Below, one piece after another: positions 49,884 to 58,073 of a stretch of DNA of 64,000 nt. The notes beneath the pieces were generated by a model that worked only from the letters and a program-made list of their open reading frames with translations, searched no databases and was not told the origin of the DNA. This stretch comes from Dyella lutea (GTDB lineage: Bacteria; Pseudomonadota; Gammaproteobacteria; Xanthomonadales; Rhodanobacteraceae), in assembly GCF_024158035.1 (NCBI RefSeq), contig NZ_JAMZEK010000002.1, positions 930,001-994,000 on the forward strand, given 5' to 3'. Within the stretch, counting starts at the first letter, position 1, and each line of letters opens with the position of its first letter. The position numbers were made by a program, and so were the translations under genes.

Positions 49884-50417
49884 TCAGACGGGCGTGCGCT
49901 GCTCGTACTCGTGCTTGAGGTCGGTCCAGCGATCCCAGAACGGCGCGGGTTGCTGCTCGGTGAGGCGGGCGACCAGTACGTCCAGATGCATGTGCCAGCC
50001 GGTGCTGACGTTCAATAGCGTGCTGCGCTCGTTGACGCGGCGATGGATCACGGTGAGCAGCACCCCATCCCCGTCCTCGGCCAGCACGAAGCTGACGCCG
50101 CCGGTGCTGCCCCAGGTGATGGCGAGTTGGTGCGGCGGATCCAGCTCAGTGATCCGGCAGCTCATGCGGTGCTCGCTGGGAAAGCCCTCGGGGCGCTGGC
50201 CCGGCGGATCGGTGAGCTCATCGTTGCGCCAGATCAGCTCGACCGTCGCGCCGACCTGCATCGGCATGTCGCCTGCGGCCAGCCATTGACGGCGCAGGTC
50301 GCTCTCGGTGAGGTACGCCCAGACGCGTTCGATCGGGCCGGGCAGACGACGCTGCACAGTGAGCGTGGTCGGTTCGGTGAGGGTGCCGTAGGCGTTCTGC
50401 AGGGTGCGTGCACTCAT
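49884..50417 (-). CDS. SRPBCC (AHSA1-like) domain protein
   Basis: A 177-residue START/Bet-v1-fold protein. It has the AHSA1 pattern LTVQRRLPGPIERVWAYLTESDLRRQWLAAGDMPMQVGATVELIWRN and SCRITELDPPHQLAITWG, then GVLLTVIHRRV. The ligand is unknown. Its start overlaps the stop of the ArsR-type gene by 4 bp (50414-50417), so the two are translationally coupled. Such ArsR-SRPBCC pairs are widespread and poorly understood. Confidence 0.9.
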   Translation of the reverse strand: MSARTLQNAYGTLTEPTTLTVQRRLPGPIERVWAYLTESDLRRQWLAAGDMPMQVGATVELIWRNDELTDPPGQRPEGFPSEHRMSCRITELDPPHQLAITWGSTGGVSFVLAEDGDGVLLTVIHRRVNERSTLLNVSTGWHMHLDVLVARLTEQQPAPFWDRWTDLKHEYEQRTPV

Positions 50418-50782
50418 GGGTCGTCTCCTTTCCGGGATGGCTTGGACGGATGGGCGCCCTCCGTGCGGAGGGCGTGTTCGAGCGCATCCAGGTGCTGGGT
50501 CCAGAAGCGTTCGTAGAAAGCGAGCCAGGCGTTGGCGCTGGCCAGCGGGCCGGGTTCGAGCCGGCAGAGGTGGGTGCGGCCGCGGATCTCGCGCCGGATC
50601 AGGCCGGCGTTTTCCAGCGTGCGGACGTGCTTGGAAGCGGCGGCGAGCGACATGGCGAAGGGCTCGGCCAACTGGCCGACCGTGCGTTCGCCCCGCGCCA
50701 GTTCGCGCAGCATGTGGCGCCGGGTGGCATCGCCGAGGGCGTGGAAGATCGCGTCGAGTTGGGGAGAAGTTTGCTCAACCAT
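50414..50782 (-). CDS. ArsR-family transcriptional repressor
   Basis: A 122-residue winged-helix regulator (LDAIFHALGDATRRHMLRELARGERTVGQLAEPFAMSLAAASKHVRTLENAGLIRREIRGRTHLCRLEP). No metal-binding cysteine motif is seen, as in the subgroup paired with SRPBCC proteins. The promoter ends about 7 bases before ATG 50782, so the mRNA is probably leaderless. One of two identical operators covers the start codon. It should repress its own operon with the SRPBCC gene. Confidence 0.92.
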   Translation of the reverse strand: MVEQTSPQLDAIFHALGDATRRHMLRELARGERTVGQLAEPFAMSLAAASKHVRTLENAGLIRREIRGRTHLCRLEPGPLASANAWLAFYERFWTQHLDALEHALRTEGAHPSKPSRKGDDP

Positions 50783-50790
50783 GCGGTTGA
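50775..50790. promoter_or_regulatory. ArsR operator, proximal copy
   Basis: TCAACC-ATGC-GGTTGA, a perfect inverted repeat spanning the start codon of the ArsR-type gene and the last base of the -10 box. Confidence 0.78.
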
Positions 50791-50817
50791 ATATAGTCCA
50801 GTCGCGGAGAATGTCAA
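50790..50817 (-). promoter_or_regulatory. Strong promoter of the ArsR-SRPBCC operon, predicted leaderless
   Basis: Minus-strand TTGACA (50817-50812), 16-base spacer, TATATT (50795-50790), the best sigma-70 match in the window. The expected start point is 50783-50784, one or two bases before ATG 50782. Confidence 0.78.
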
Positions 50818-50829
50818 CCACCTGGTTGA
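50814..50829. promoter_or_regulatory. ArsR operator, distal copy
   Basis: TCAACC-ACCT-GGTTGA repeats the proximal operator exactly in both arms, 39 bp away centre to centre, and overlaps the -35 box. Confidence 0.78.
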
Positions 50830-51270
50830 ATGATCTCCCTGGGGGATGTGTCGCCCGTGGGCATCGCCTGATGTCGTCGGCAGCGTCGCTGTGAGGTGCG
50901 GGCGGTCACGGCGATCGTCCGCGGGGTTATTTCCGTCACCGGTCCGTCCCGTCTCCGGAAATCACGCGGCCCGAATGGGCTCAAATCGCTGCGGACGATT
51001 TTTACGCCTGTTTCCAGCCCGGTTTTACGAAAATCCATCTGGCTGATTTACATGCGGAAACATCGCAAATCATTACGTTAAAGATCGGCAGCGCCCTGTC
51101 GCTAATTCGCACGTGATGCACCGGGATTGCCGGTGCCGCTCTTGGTTGACCGCAAGCCGCTGCCGACGGATTCCAGCGGCGCCGGAACGACGATTTCAAA
51201 TCCACTGGAAATGCCGGTTTTCTACGCTCCTCCAAACCGGCCCGCGTCATCTCTTTGAAGGAGTAGAGGT
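50830..51270. other. Region between the ArsR operon and the chemoreceptor gene
   Basis: A 441-bp gap. Apart from the sigma-28-type promoter at 51079-51105, I see no gene. The part near 51040-51110 is noticeably richer in A and T than its surroundings. Confidence 0.45.
51079..51105 (+). promoter_or_regulatory. Sigma-28 (FliA) type promoter of the chemoreceptor gene
   Basis: TAAA (51079-51082), exactly 15 bases, then GTCGCTAA (51098-51105), which matches GCCGATAA at six of eight positions. The predicted leader is about 160 nt. FliA control is usual for chemoreceptor genes. Confidence 0.62.
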
Positions 51271-52929
51271 ATGGCAATTCCGCAGTTTTCCATCAAGGTC
51301 CGGCTGGCCGGGACGCTTGGCGTGCTTGCCGTGCTGCTCGGTGCGCTTGGCTTCATGTCCATCGTCGACCTGGACAGCAGCAAGGGCGCGTTGCAGGACA
51401 TGCACGCGAACAAACTGGTCCCGGCGATGGCGCTGGCCCGCGGGCTCGATCTGCTCGGTGCCGAGCGGACGGCCCTGCATCGCGCGGCGGCAGCCAGGGA
51501 TCCGGCGCTTGTCGCCGCCGCGCAGAAAACCGAGCAGGGAGACGACGGCCAGCTGACCAAGCTTTTCGCCACGTTCCACGCTGCGGTGCTTTCGTCGCGG
51601 GAGCAGGCGGTCGGCAAACGGCTGGACCAGGACATGGGGGGCTTCCGCCAGAGCGTCGGCCTGACGCTCGACGAGTTGGGCGCGCAGAAATTCGACCAGG
51701 CGACGCAAACGCTGGACGGCCCGGGCGAGAAGAGTTATCTGGCGTTGCGTGGCGACATCGGCGATCTTTTCACGCTGCAGGACGCGATCGCCAACGATGC
51801 CTACGCCGCCGACGAAGCGCGCGAGTCGCGCGCGGTGAACATGACCCTCGGGTCGATCGCTTTCGGATTGCTTCTCAGTGCCGCGATCGGCTTCCGCCTG
51901 GTGCGTTCGATCTCGCGCTCGCTGGGCGACGCCATGCGGGTCGCCGACAATATTGCCGCCGGCAGGCTCAACAACCGCATCGACCGCATTCCCGGCGACG
52001 AGGTCGGCCGCCTGCTGCGTTCGCTGGCGGAGATGGATGCGAAGCTTTCCGGCGTCGTGACGGATGTGCGCGCCGGCGCGGAATCGGTCAGCGCAGCGGC
52101 CCGGCAGATCGCCCAGGGCAACGACGACCTCAGCCAGCGGACCCAGGAACAGGCGTCGAGCCTGGAGGAGACCGCTGCCTCGATGGAAGAGATGACTTCC
52201 ACGGTCAAGCAGAATGCCGGCAACGCGGCGCACGCCGACCATCTGGTGCGAAGTGCGCGCGAGCAGGCCGAGCATGGCGGTGTGGTCATCGCGCAGGCGG
52301 TGGAGGCGATGGACGGCATCTCCAGTTCCAGCGGCAGGATCGCCGATATCGTGGGCATGATCGACGAGATCGCGTTCCAGACAAACCTGCTGGCGCTCAA
52401 TGCCGCCGTGGAAGCGGCACGTGCCGGCGAGCAGGGGCGCGGGTTTGCGGTGGTCGCTTCGGAGGTGCGCAATCTCTCCCAGCGCAGCGCCGCGGCTGCC
52501 AGGGAGATCAAGGCGCTGATCGGCGACAGCGTGGAGCGGGTCCGCCTCGGGGCCGAGCTGGTGGATGCCTCCGGGCGCTCGCTGGCGGCGATCGTGGAGA
52601 GCGTCAAGAAGGTGAGCGACATCGTCTCGGAGATCGCCGCCGCCAGCAACGAGCAGTCGGTCGGCATCGAACAGGTCAATCTCGCGGTGACGCAGATGGA
52701 CGAGGTCACCCAGCAGAACGCAGCCCTGGTGGAGGAAGCCGCTTCGGCCAGCCGCGCCATGCACGAACAGGCCCACACCCTGCAGCAACGGGTGGCCTAT
52801 TTCCGGCTGGACGATGACCCGGTGCCTGCCAGGATGGCCGGCCATGCCGCGCGGGCGCTGTCGCGAGGCGGAGCGGATGCGCCGGCGGTTGCATTGTCTG
52901 CACCGGACCTGGCCTGGGCAGCTTCGTGA
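51271..52929 (+). CDS. Methyl-accepting chemotaxis protein
   Basis: A 552-residue chemoreceptor. The first transmembrane helix ([20 protein letters not shown]) is near residue 20, followed by a four-helix-bundle periplasmic sensor (residues 33-185) and a second helix ([19 protein letters not shown]). A HAMP domain ([27 protein letters not shown]) and the signalling hairpin ([41 protein letters not shown]) complete it. The C-terminus lacks an NWETF-like CheR tether. Ligand unknown. AAGGAG precedes ATG 51271, and a sigma-28-type promoter lies upstream. No chemotaxis operon is adjacent. Confidence 0.95.
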   Translation: MAIPQFSIKVRLAGTLGVLAVLLGALGFMSIVDLDSSKGALQDMHANKLVPAMALARGLDLLGAERTALHRAAAARDPALVAAAQKTEQGDDGQLTKLFATFHAAVLSSREQAVGKRLDQDMGGFRQSVGLTLDELGAQKFDQATQTLDGPGEKSYLALRGDIGDLFTLQDAIANDAYAADEARESRAVNMTLGSIAFGLLLSAAIGFRLVRSISRSLGDAMRVADNIAAGRLNNRIDRIPGDEVGRLLRSLAEMDAKLSGVVTDVRAGAESVSAAARQIAQGNDDLSQRTQEQASSLEETAASMEEMTSTVKQNAGNAAHADHLVRSAREQAEHGGVVIAQAVEAMDGISSSSGRIADIVGMIDEIAFQTNLLALNAAVEAARAGEQGRGFAVVASEVRNLSQRSAAAAREIKALIGDSVERVRLGAELVDASGRSLAAIVESVKKVSDIVSEIAAASNEQSVGIEQVNLAVTQMDEVTQQNAALVEEAASASRAMHEQAHTLQQRVAYFRLDDDPVPARMAGHAARALSRGGADAPAVALSAPDLAWAAS

Positions 52930-52973
52930 GTGGTCCGGGGCGCGGCGGGAACCGGTTTTGCCGCTGCGTCCAC

Positions 52974-52984
52974 GGGGGGGGGGG
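52974..52984 (+). repeat. Run of eleven G residues
   Basis: An uninterrupted G11 tract lies 45 bp after the chemoreceptor stop and about 180 bp before the next gene. It is non-coding; slippage here could change promoter spacing or simply reflect a sequencing-sensitive homopolymer. Confidence 0.85.
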
Positions 52985-53164
52985 CGGGGCTGCCGGTACG
53001 CAGTGATTACCGGTCGCCCCGGCTCCGCAAGCAGGTGGAAGGGGCCTGGGCCTGCTTGCCTGCGGGGTGCGGGCCTAGCCGGCTAGGACAGCGCAGGCCG
53101 CCGATGCATGCCTTGGTCGGTGGGCGGTTCCTGTACCCTTCCGCCGTCAAAGCAGGGGGTCGCG

Positions 53165-53848
53165 ATGCATCTGGAATTGCCCAAGGTCAAGCTGGAATCG
53201 CTCAAGGATTTCGCCAAGCACTACCTCATGATCGTGCTGTCGATCCTCACGGCCCTTGGCCTCGAGGCCTGGATCGAGCACACGCACCACGCCGAGGCGG
53301 CCAGGGTCGCGGTCGAGCGGATGCAGCACGAGTTGCAAGAGGACCTGGACAACATCGACCGGTCGATGGCCCGCAACGATGCCACTCTGGCGAACCTGCT
53401 CGAGCTCGACCGGCTGTTGCGCGCGGACATGGTCGCCGGCAAATCCGGCGAGCAGATCAATGCCGACATCCACGCCCATCGCGACCTGTTCGCGCTCAAC
53501 CTGGATTTTCCGACGCTCGCCACCGACGCCTGGGACGTGGCGGTCGCCAACCAGTCCGTAGGCTGGGTCGATGCCCCTGCGTTGCAGCGTTACTCCTCCG
53601 CGTATTCGTCGGCGCGTGAGCTGGCCTCGTGGATCCAGCATGATGCGGTGCTGCTGATCAATGGGCCGCGGATGGTGGATTTCCTCACCGATCTGCAGAC
53701 CGGCCAGGCGGTGGCACCGCGTGATTTCCTCTACCAAGTCCGGCAGATGACCACCACCATCCACTCCACGCAGGGTGAGCTGCGTTCGGTACGCGACGAA
53801 CTGCGCAAGGACCTCGGACTGCCCCCGGAGCGTCCGGCACGTTCGTGA
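53165..53848 (+). CDS. Membrane-anchored protein of unknown function
   Basis: A 227-residue protein. A short amphipathic N-terminus is followed by one membrane helix (HYLMIVLSILTALGLEAWI, residues 19-37), then a mostly helical soluble part with probable coiled coil (AEAARVAVERMQHELQEDLDNIDRSMARNDATLANLLELDRLL). No family name is recognised; similar single-helix proteins are common in Xanthomonadales. AGGGGG lies about 5 bases from ATG 53165. It converges with the methyltransferase gene. Confidence 0.7.
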   Translation: MHLELPKVKLESLKDFAKHYLMIVLSILTALGLEAWIEHTHHAEAARVAVERMQHELQEDLDNIDRSMARNDATLANLLELDRLLRADMVAGKSGEQINADIHAHRDLFALNLDFPTLATDAWDVAVANQSVGWVDAPALQRYSSAYSSARELASWIQHDAVLLINGPRMVDFLTDLQTGQAVAPRDFLYQVRQMTTTIHSTQGELRSVRDELRKDLGLPPERPARS

Positions 53849-53861
53849 ATGGCGGGATGGC

Positions 53862-54704
53862 TCAGCGCCGTGTGGCGAACACCCCGTCCAGCGCCAGTTC
53901 CGCCCTGAAACCGGAGCGCTCCAGCCGGCGTGCCACTTCGCGTGGCACGTCGCGTCCGCTGGTGAGCCTGTTCGGACTCCCCGTGTAGTGGAACAACCGG
54001 CCGCCCCGGCGCAACACGCGGGCAAGCTGGTCGTAGAACGTCTGTGCGTAGAGCTCGCCGGCGATGCCGAAGCGCGGCGGGTCGTGCAGCACGGCATCGA
54101 CCGAGGCGTCGGCGATGCCGGCGATGGCCTCCGTCACGTCGGCATGCGTGAGCTGCAGGCGGGCACCGCTGGACGGCGCGCCAGGGTCGGGCGACCACGG
54201 ATTGATCGTACGCAGCCACAGCACATCGGCATTCTTCTCGAACGACTGCACGTGCGTGACGCCCGCTTCCAGGCAACAGGCGGCGAAATAACCGAGGCCA
54301 CCGCAGGTATCGAGCACGGTCTTGCCGCGTGGTTCGACCAGCGCCACCTTGCGGCGGGCGTCGTCCAGCGGCGACTCCTTCGCCGAGGGCAGCATCTTGA
54401 TGCCGTCGATCTCGAAGGTGGGCACACCCCATTCGGTCGGCACCAGCTTGATCAGCGATGTGGAGAAGCGCGACACCGGCGCGAACTCCTCGCCGTCCCA
54501 CCAGTAAATCGTGCGGTCCCTGAGCTTGCCGGGGTAGAGGTAATGCCGGTCGAGCCACCACCAGCCGCCAGCGTCGAGTCGCGCCTCGCCGGTCGAACGT
54601 CCCAGGTCCAGCGAACCCTGCCAGGTCGGCTCGCCGCGTTTCGCGGCGTCGAGCAGGGTGGTGCCGGTCGCTCGGGTCAGCAGGGGGCCGGTGTAATGCG
54701 TCAC
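53862..54704 (-). CDS. COG2521-like SAM-dependent methyltransferase
   Basis: A 280-residue class I methyltransferase. The N-terminal LDRHYLYPGKLRDRTIYWWDGEEF precedes SRFSTSLIKLVPTEWGVPTFEIDGIKMLPSAKESPLDDARRK, then motif I KTVLDTCGGLGYFAACCLEAG and motif IV VLHDPPRFG (DPPR in the place of DPPY/NPPY). This layout matches the predicted archaeal methyltransferase family COG2521, whose substrate is undefined. The start is GTG 54704, chosen because GGAG is 6 bases upstream. It is divergent from the fatty acid kinase gene. Confidence 0.83.
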   Translation of the reverse strand: MTHYTGPLLTRATGTTLLDAAKRGEPTWQGSLDLGRSTGEARLDAGGWWWLDRHYLYPGKLRDRTIYWWDGEEFAPVSRFSTSLIKLVPTEWGVPTFEIDGIKMLPSAKESPLDDARRKVALVEPRGKTVLDTCGGLGYFAACCLEAGVTHVQSFEKNADVLWLRTINPWSPDPGAPSSGARLQLTHADVTEAIAGIADASVDAVLHDPPRFGIAGELYAQTFYDQLARVLRRGGRLFHYTGSPNRLTSGRDVPREVARRLERSGFRAELALDGVFATRR

Positions 54705-54863
54705 GTCGGGCTCCGCGGCCGTTGAACGGCACGCATGCGGGAAGGGGCGGCATGGTAACCCAGCCCGTTCGCCGCTCCGCTGGCGCGTGCGATGCAGCAT
54801 GCGTACCGTCCGGACCTCCCCGTATGCTCCCGCGGATGTTCCTCCACGGATATCGACAGCCGC

Positions 54864-56666
54864 ATGACGACTGCCACCTCGCCGCGCGCCATCCGAAGCC
54901 CCGCCCTTCGCCGCGCCCTGATCGGTGGCGCGCACCGCGTGATTGCCGGGCGCGACGGACTGAACCGCATCAACGTGTTTCCCGTGGCCGACGGCGATAC
55001 CGGCAACAACCTGGCCTTCACCATGGGCAGCGTGCTGAGCGGGGCATTGAGCCGCCGCGCCGCGGGTGTGGGCGAGCTGCTGCGCCGGGTCGGCGAGGAT
55101 GCGGTGGACGGCGGGCGCGGCAACTCCGGTGCGATCCTGGCGCAGTTCCTTACCGGCGTGGCTTCGGATCTGGGTGATCGCATCGCGGTCGCTCCCGCGC
55201 GGCTGGCGCAGGCGGTGCAGGCCGGTGCCCGTGCCGCGCGCGAGGCGGTGGCCGAACCGCGCGAGGGGACGATGCTCAGCGTGATCGCTGCCTTTGCCGA
55301 ATCGCTGGAGGCGAGCGAGGACGTGCGCGATCCTCGTGCGTGGTTCGGTGCCGCGCTGGAGCGGGCGCGGCGCGCGCTGGCGCACACCCCGCAGCAGTTG
55401 CCGGTGCTGCTCAAGGCCGGGGTGGTGGATGCCGGCGCGCAGGGTTTCGTGCATCTGCTGGAGGGTATCGACGCCGTGCTGGGCGGGGAGTCCGTAGCGC
55501 TCGAAGTGGCGGTGCCGGCGCTGGACCCGGAGCACCTGCATGCCGACGACGCGCTGGCCGACGCCGACCCCGCGCATCGCTGGTGCAGCGAGTGCCTGAT
55601 CAGCGGCAGCGACCTGCATCCGGCAGCGATGCGCGAAGCGGTCGCGGGGCTGGGCGCGTCGTGCATCGTGGTCGCCGGCTCGACCACGCGGATGCGCCTG
55701 CATGCTCACGTCGCCTCGCCACAGGCGCTGTTCGAGGTGGCGGCGCGCTTCGGCCAGGTGGAGTCGACCAAGGCGGACGACATGCAGGCGCAGGCGCGCA
55801 GCGCCGCTGGCGCCGGTGCGGTGGCCATTGTCACCGACAGTTCGGCGGACCTGCCCGAGGGGCTGGCCGAGGCATTGCATCTGCACGTGGTGCCGCTGCG
55901 GCTCAACTTCGGTGAACAGGATTACCTGGACAAGGTCGGCATGACTCCGGCGCAGTTCTACGCCCGCCTGCGCCAGAGCGACGTGCTGCCGCGAACCAGC
56001 CAGCCGGCACCGGGCGATTTCCGGCGGCAGTTCGACTTCCTGCTCGCCCACCATCCGGCCGTGGTCTACATCGGCGTGGCGCGCGCGGTGTCCGGCACCA
56101 TCCAGTCAGCCGAGACCGCTGCGCAGCGCGGCGATCCGGCACGCACCTTCATCGTCGACAGCGCCAACGCCGCCGGCGGCCAGGCACTGCTCGCCATCGC
56201 CGCCGCCGAGGCCGCCCGCGAGGGCGCCGATGCCGCAGCCATCGTGGCCCGGCTGGAGGCCCTGCGTCCGCGCACCCTGACCTGGGCGATGACCCGCGAT
56301 CTCACGATGCCGGTGCGCGGCGGGCGCCTGCCGGCGTGGAGCAAGACCGTGGTGGAGTTGCTGGGACTGGTGCCGATCGCGCGGGTCAAGCCGGTCGGCA
56401 GGCTGGGCGTGGTCGGCGGCCTGTTCGGTCGTAGGCGGCTGGTCGAGCGTTTCGCCGGCTACATCGCCCGGCGCCTGCCGGAGGGCGCGCGCTGGCGACT
56501 GATCGTCGGCCACTGCGACGCGGCCGCCGAGGGGGCCGAATTGCTTCAGGCGCTCCGCGAGCGGTTGCCGTGCACCGAATCGTGGCTGGTCGAGACCGGC
56601 CCGGCGATCGGCGCTCACGCGGGGCCGGGCACGCTGGTGGTCAGCGTGCAGCCGCTGGAGGGCTGA
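54864..56666 (+). CDS. Fused fatty acid kinase: DhaL (FakA-like) and DegV (FakB-like) domains
   Basis: A 600-residue cytosolic protein. Residues 12-210 form the DhaL ATP-binding domain (INVFPVADGDTGNNLAFTM, GGRGNSGAILAQFLTG, GVVDAGAQGFVHLLEGID). A linker with two cysteines (WCSECLISG) and a small domain follow, like the middle part of FakA. Residues 318-600 form a DegV domain (VAIVTDSSADLP, MTPAQFYARLRQSDVLPRTSQPAPGDF, GVARAVSGTIQSAE). In Gram-positive bacteria separate FakA and FakB bind and phosphorylate fatty acids to acyl-phosphate. Here they are one chain. plsY begins 3 bp after the stop, matching use of acyl-phosphate as donor. The ribosome site before ATG 54864 is weak. Confidence 0.88.
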   Translation: MTTATSPRAIRSPALRRALIGGAHRVIAGRDGLNRINVFPVADGDTGNNLAFTMGSVLSGALSRRAAGVGELLRRVGEDAVDGGRGNSGAILAQFLTGVASDLGDRIAVAPARLAQAVQAGARAAREAVAEPREGTMLSVIAAFAESLEASEDVRDPRAWFGAALERARRALAHTPQQLPVLLKAGVVDAGAQGFVHLLEGIDAVLGGESVALEVAVPALDPEHLHADDALADADPAHRWCSECLISGSDLHPAAMREAVAGLGASCIVVAGSTTRMRLHAHVASPQALFEVAARFGQVESTKADDMQAQARSAAGAGAVAIVTDSSADLPEGLAEALHLHVVPLRLNFGEQDYLDKVGMTPAQFYARLRQSDVLPRTSQPAPGDFRRQFDFLLAHHPAVVYIGVARAVSGTIQSAETAAQRGDPARTFIVDSANAAGGQALLAIAAAEAAREGADAAAIVARLEALRPRTLTWAMTRDLTMPVRGGRLPAWSKTVVELLGLVPIARVKPVGRLGVVGGLFGRRRLVERFAGYIARRLPEGARWRLIVGHCDAAAEGAELLQALRERLPCTESWLVETGPAIGAHAGPGTLVVSVQPLEG

Positions 56667-56669
56667 GCC

Positions 56670-57323
56670 ATGACGGCCATCGTCCAACCGGTGTCGTGGG
56701 CTCTCACGCTGGCGCTGATCATGCTGGCCTACCTGCTCGGCTCGCTGTCCGGCAGCCTGCTGCTCGGCCGGCTGCGCGGCGTAGATATCCGCACCCTGGG
56801 CAGCGGCAACGCCGGCGGAACCAATGCGTTGCGCACCCAGGGCTGGCGCTTCGCGCTGGGCACGGTGCTGATCGACATCGGCAAAGGGGCACTGGCTGCC
56901 TGGCTGGCCGTGCACTGGATGCCCGATTCGACCCGCGCCTGGGCGGTGTACGTGGCGGTGCTGGCCACGGTTGCCGGCCACGTCTGGCCGCTGTTCCATG
57001 GCTTCCGTGGCGGCAAGGGGGCCGCGACCCTGGTCGGTGCGCTGGCGGTGGCCTGGCCCGGCGCGCTGCCGGTGCTCCTGGCCGTGTGGCTGCTGTGCCT
57101 GCTGTCCACGGGCTATGTCGGGTTGTCCACCATGCTCGCCGCGATCAGCCTGCCGCTGTTCGCGCTGGCGGCCTCGGCCGGGGCGATCCGGCTGGGCTTC
57201 GCCATCGCCGTCGCCGCGCTGGTGATCTACACCCACCGCGGCAACCTGGCGCGGCTGCGGGCGGGCACCGAGTCGCGTTTCGAGCGGGTGCGGGTGTTCC
57301 GGCGACGGCCGGAGAAGCCCTGA
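56670..57323 (+). CDS. plsY: Acyl-phosphate:glycerol-3-phosphate acyltransferase PlsY
   Basis: A 217-residue inner-membrane acyltransferase with five to seven helices. The three conserved loops are visible: LGSLSGSLLLGRLRGVDIRTLGSGNAGGTNALRTQGW, GHVWPLFHGFRGGKGAATLVG and the C-terminal IYTHRGNLARLRAGTESRF. PlsY transfers the acyl group from acyl-phosphate to glycerol 3-phosphate, the first step of phospholipid synthesis. It is preceded by the fused fatty acid kinase at 3 bp, so the pair forms a direct route from free fatty acid to lysophosphatidate. Confidence 0.95.
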   Translation: MTAIVQPVSWALTLALIMLAYLLGSLSGSLLLGRLRGVDIRTLGSGNAGGTNALRTQGWRFALGTVLIDIGKGALAAWLAVHWMPDSTRAWAVYVAVLATVAGHVWPLFHGFRGGKGAATLVGALAVAWPGALPVLLAVWLLCLLSTGYVGLSTMLAAISLPLFALAASAGAIRLGFAIAVAALVIYTHRGNLARLRAGTESRFERVRVFRRRPEKP

Positions 57324-57369
57324 GGCGAGACGTCTCGGGCGTTTGCATGGACCCGGGGCCGGAGGGCGA

Positions 57370-57861
57370 TCAGAGCCGGCGGTGCAGTCGTACCAGCGTC
57401 TGGCCTTCGAACTTGCCCGCCGGTGCCGGCGACTGCTGGTAGGCGACGAAACCGTTGCGTTCCAGCACCTGCTGGGAGGCGAGGTTGCTGGCCAGGCAGG
57501 TACTCAGCAAGGCCCTGAGACGAAGGTGGGCACTCGCGAACTGCACGGCGAGTGCCGTGGCCGCTGTGGCGACGCCACGATGCTGATACGGCGTGGCGAC
57601 CCAGTAGTCGAGGTGCGCCCGCCCCACCGTTGCGTCGATGTCGTTGAGGCTCAGGACGCCGCGAAAGGCACCGTCTTCGGTGATCGCGAAGACGGCGGCA
57701 CGGCCCTCGTCGATCCGGCGCGCGACCGTCGCGTACCACGCGATGGCACCGTGGTCGGGATAGGGCGAAGGCACGTAACTGCTCGCACCGATGGCCGGAT
57801 CGGAGGCATATCGCTGCACATCGGGAAGGTGCGTTTCGGTGATCGGGGTCAGCTGGAGCAT
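57370..57861 (-). CDS. GNAT family N-acetyltransferase
   Basis: A 163-residue GNAT protein of the RimJ/RimL type: LQLTPITETHLPDVQRYASDPAIG, then LDYWVATPYQHRGVATAATALAVQFA as the acetyl-CoA-binding segment (Q-x-x-G-x-A) and LLSTCLASNLASQQVLERNGFVAY. The substrate is probably a protein N-terminus or small amine, unresolved. ATG 57861 begins the domain; an in-frame ATG at 57912 would add 17 residues. Neither has a good ribosome site. Confidence 0.85.
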   Translation of the reverse strand: MLQLTPITETHLPDVQRYASDPAIGASSYVPSPYPDHGAIAWYATVARRIDEGRAAVFAITEDGAFRGVLSLNDIDATVGRAHLDYWVATPYQHRGVATAATALAVQFASAHLRLRALLSTCLASNLASQQVLERNGFVAYQQSPAPAGKFEGQTLVRLHRRL

Positions 57862-58073
57862 GGGGTAGGCCGTCCATGGTGCGGGCAACGCCGCTGGTTT
57901 CCCTTGCTTCATCGCAGCGGTGTGGCGTCGGAGGTTGCGTCGGCAGCCATGCCGACGATCAGGATGGCCGCCAGCGTGGCGGTAACGCTGCGTCACCACA
58001 AGCGCACGCGATTGGCGCGCTGGCCAATGCCATTACGCTTGAGGGGATGCAGGGGCGAAGGCACGGGGCAGGG

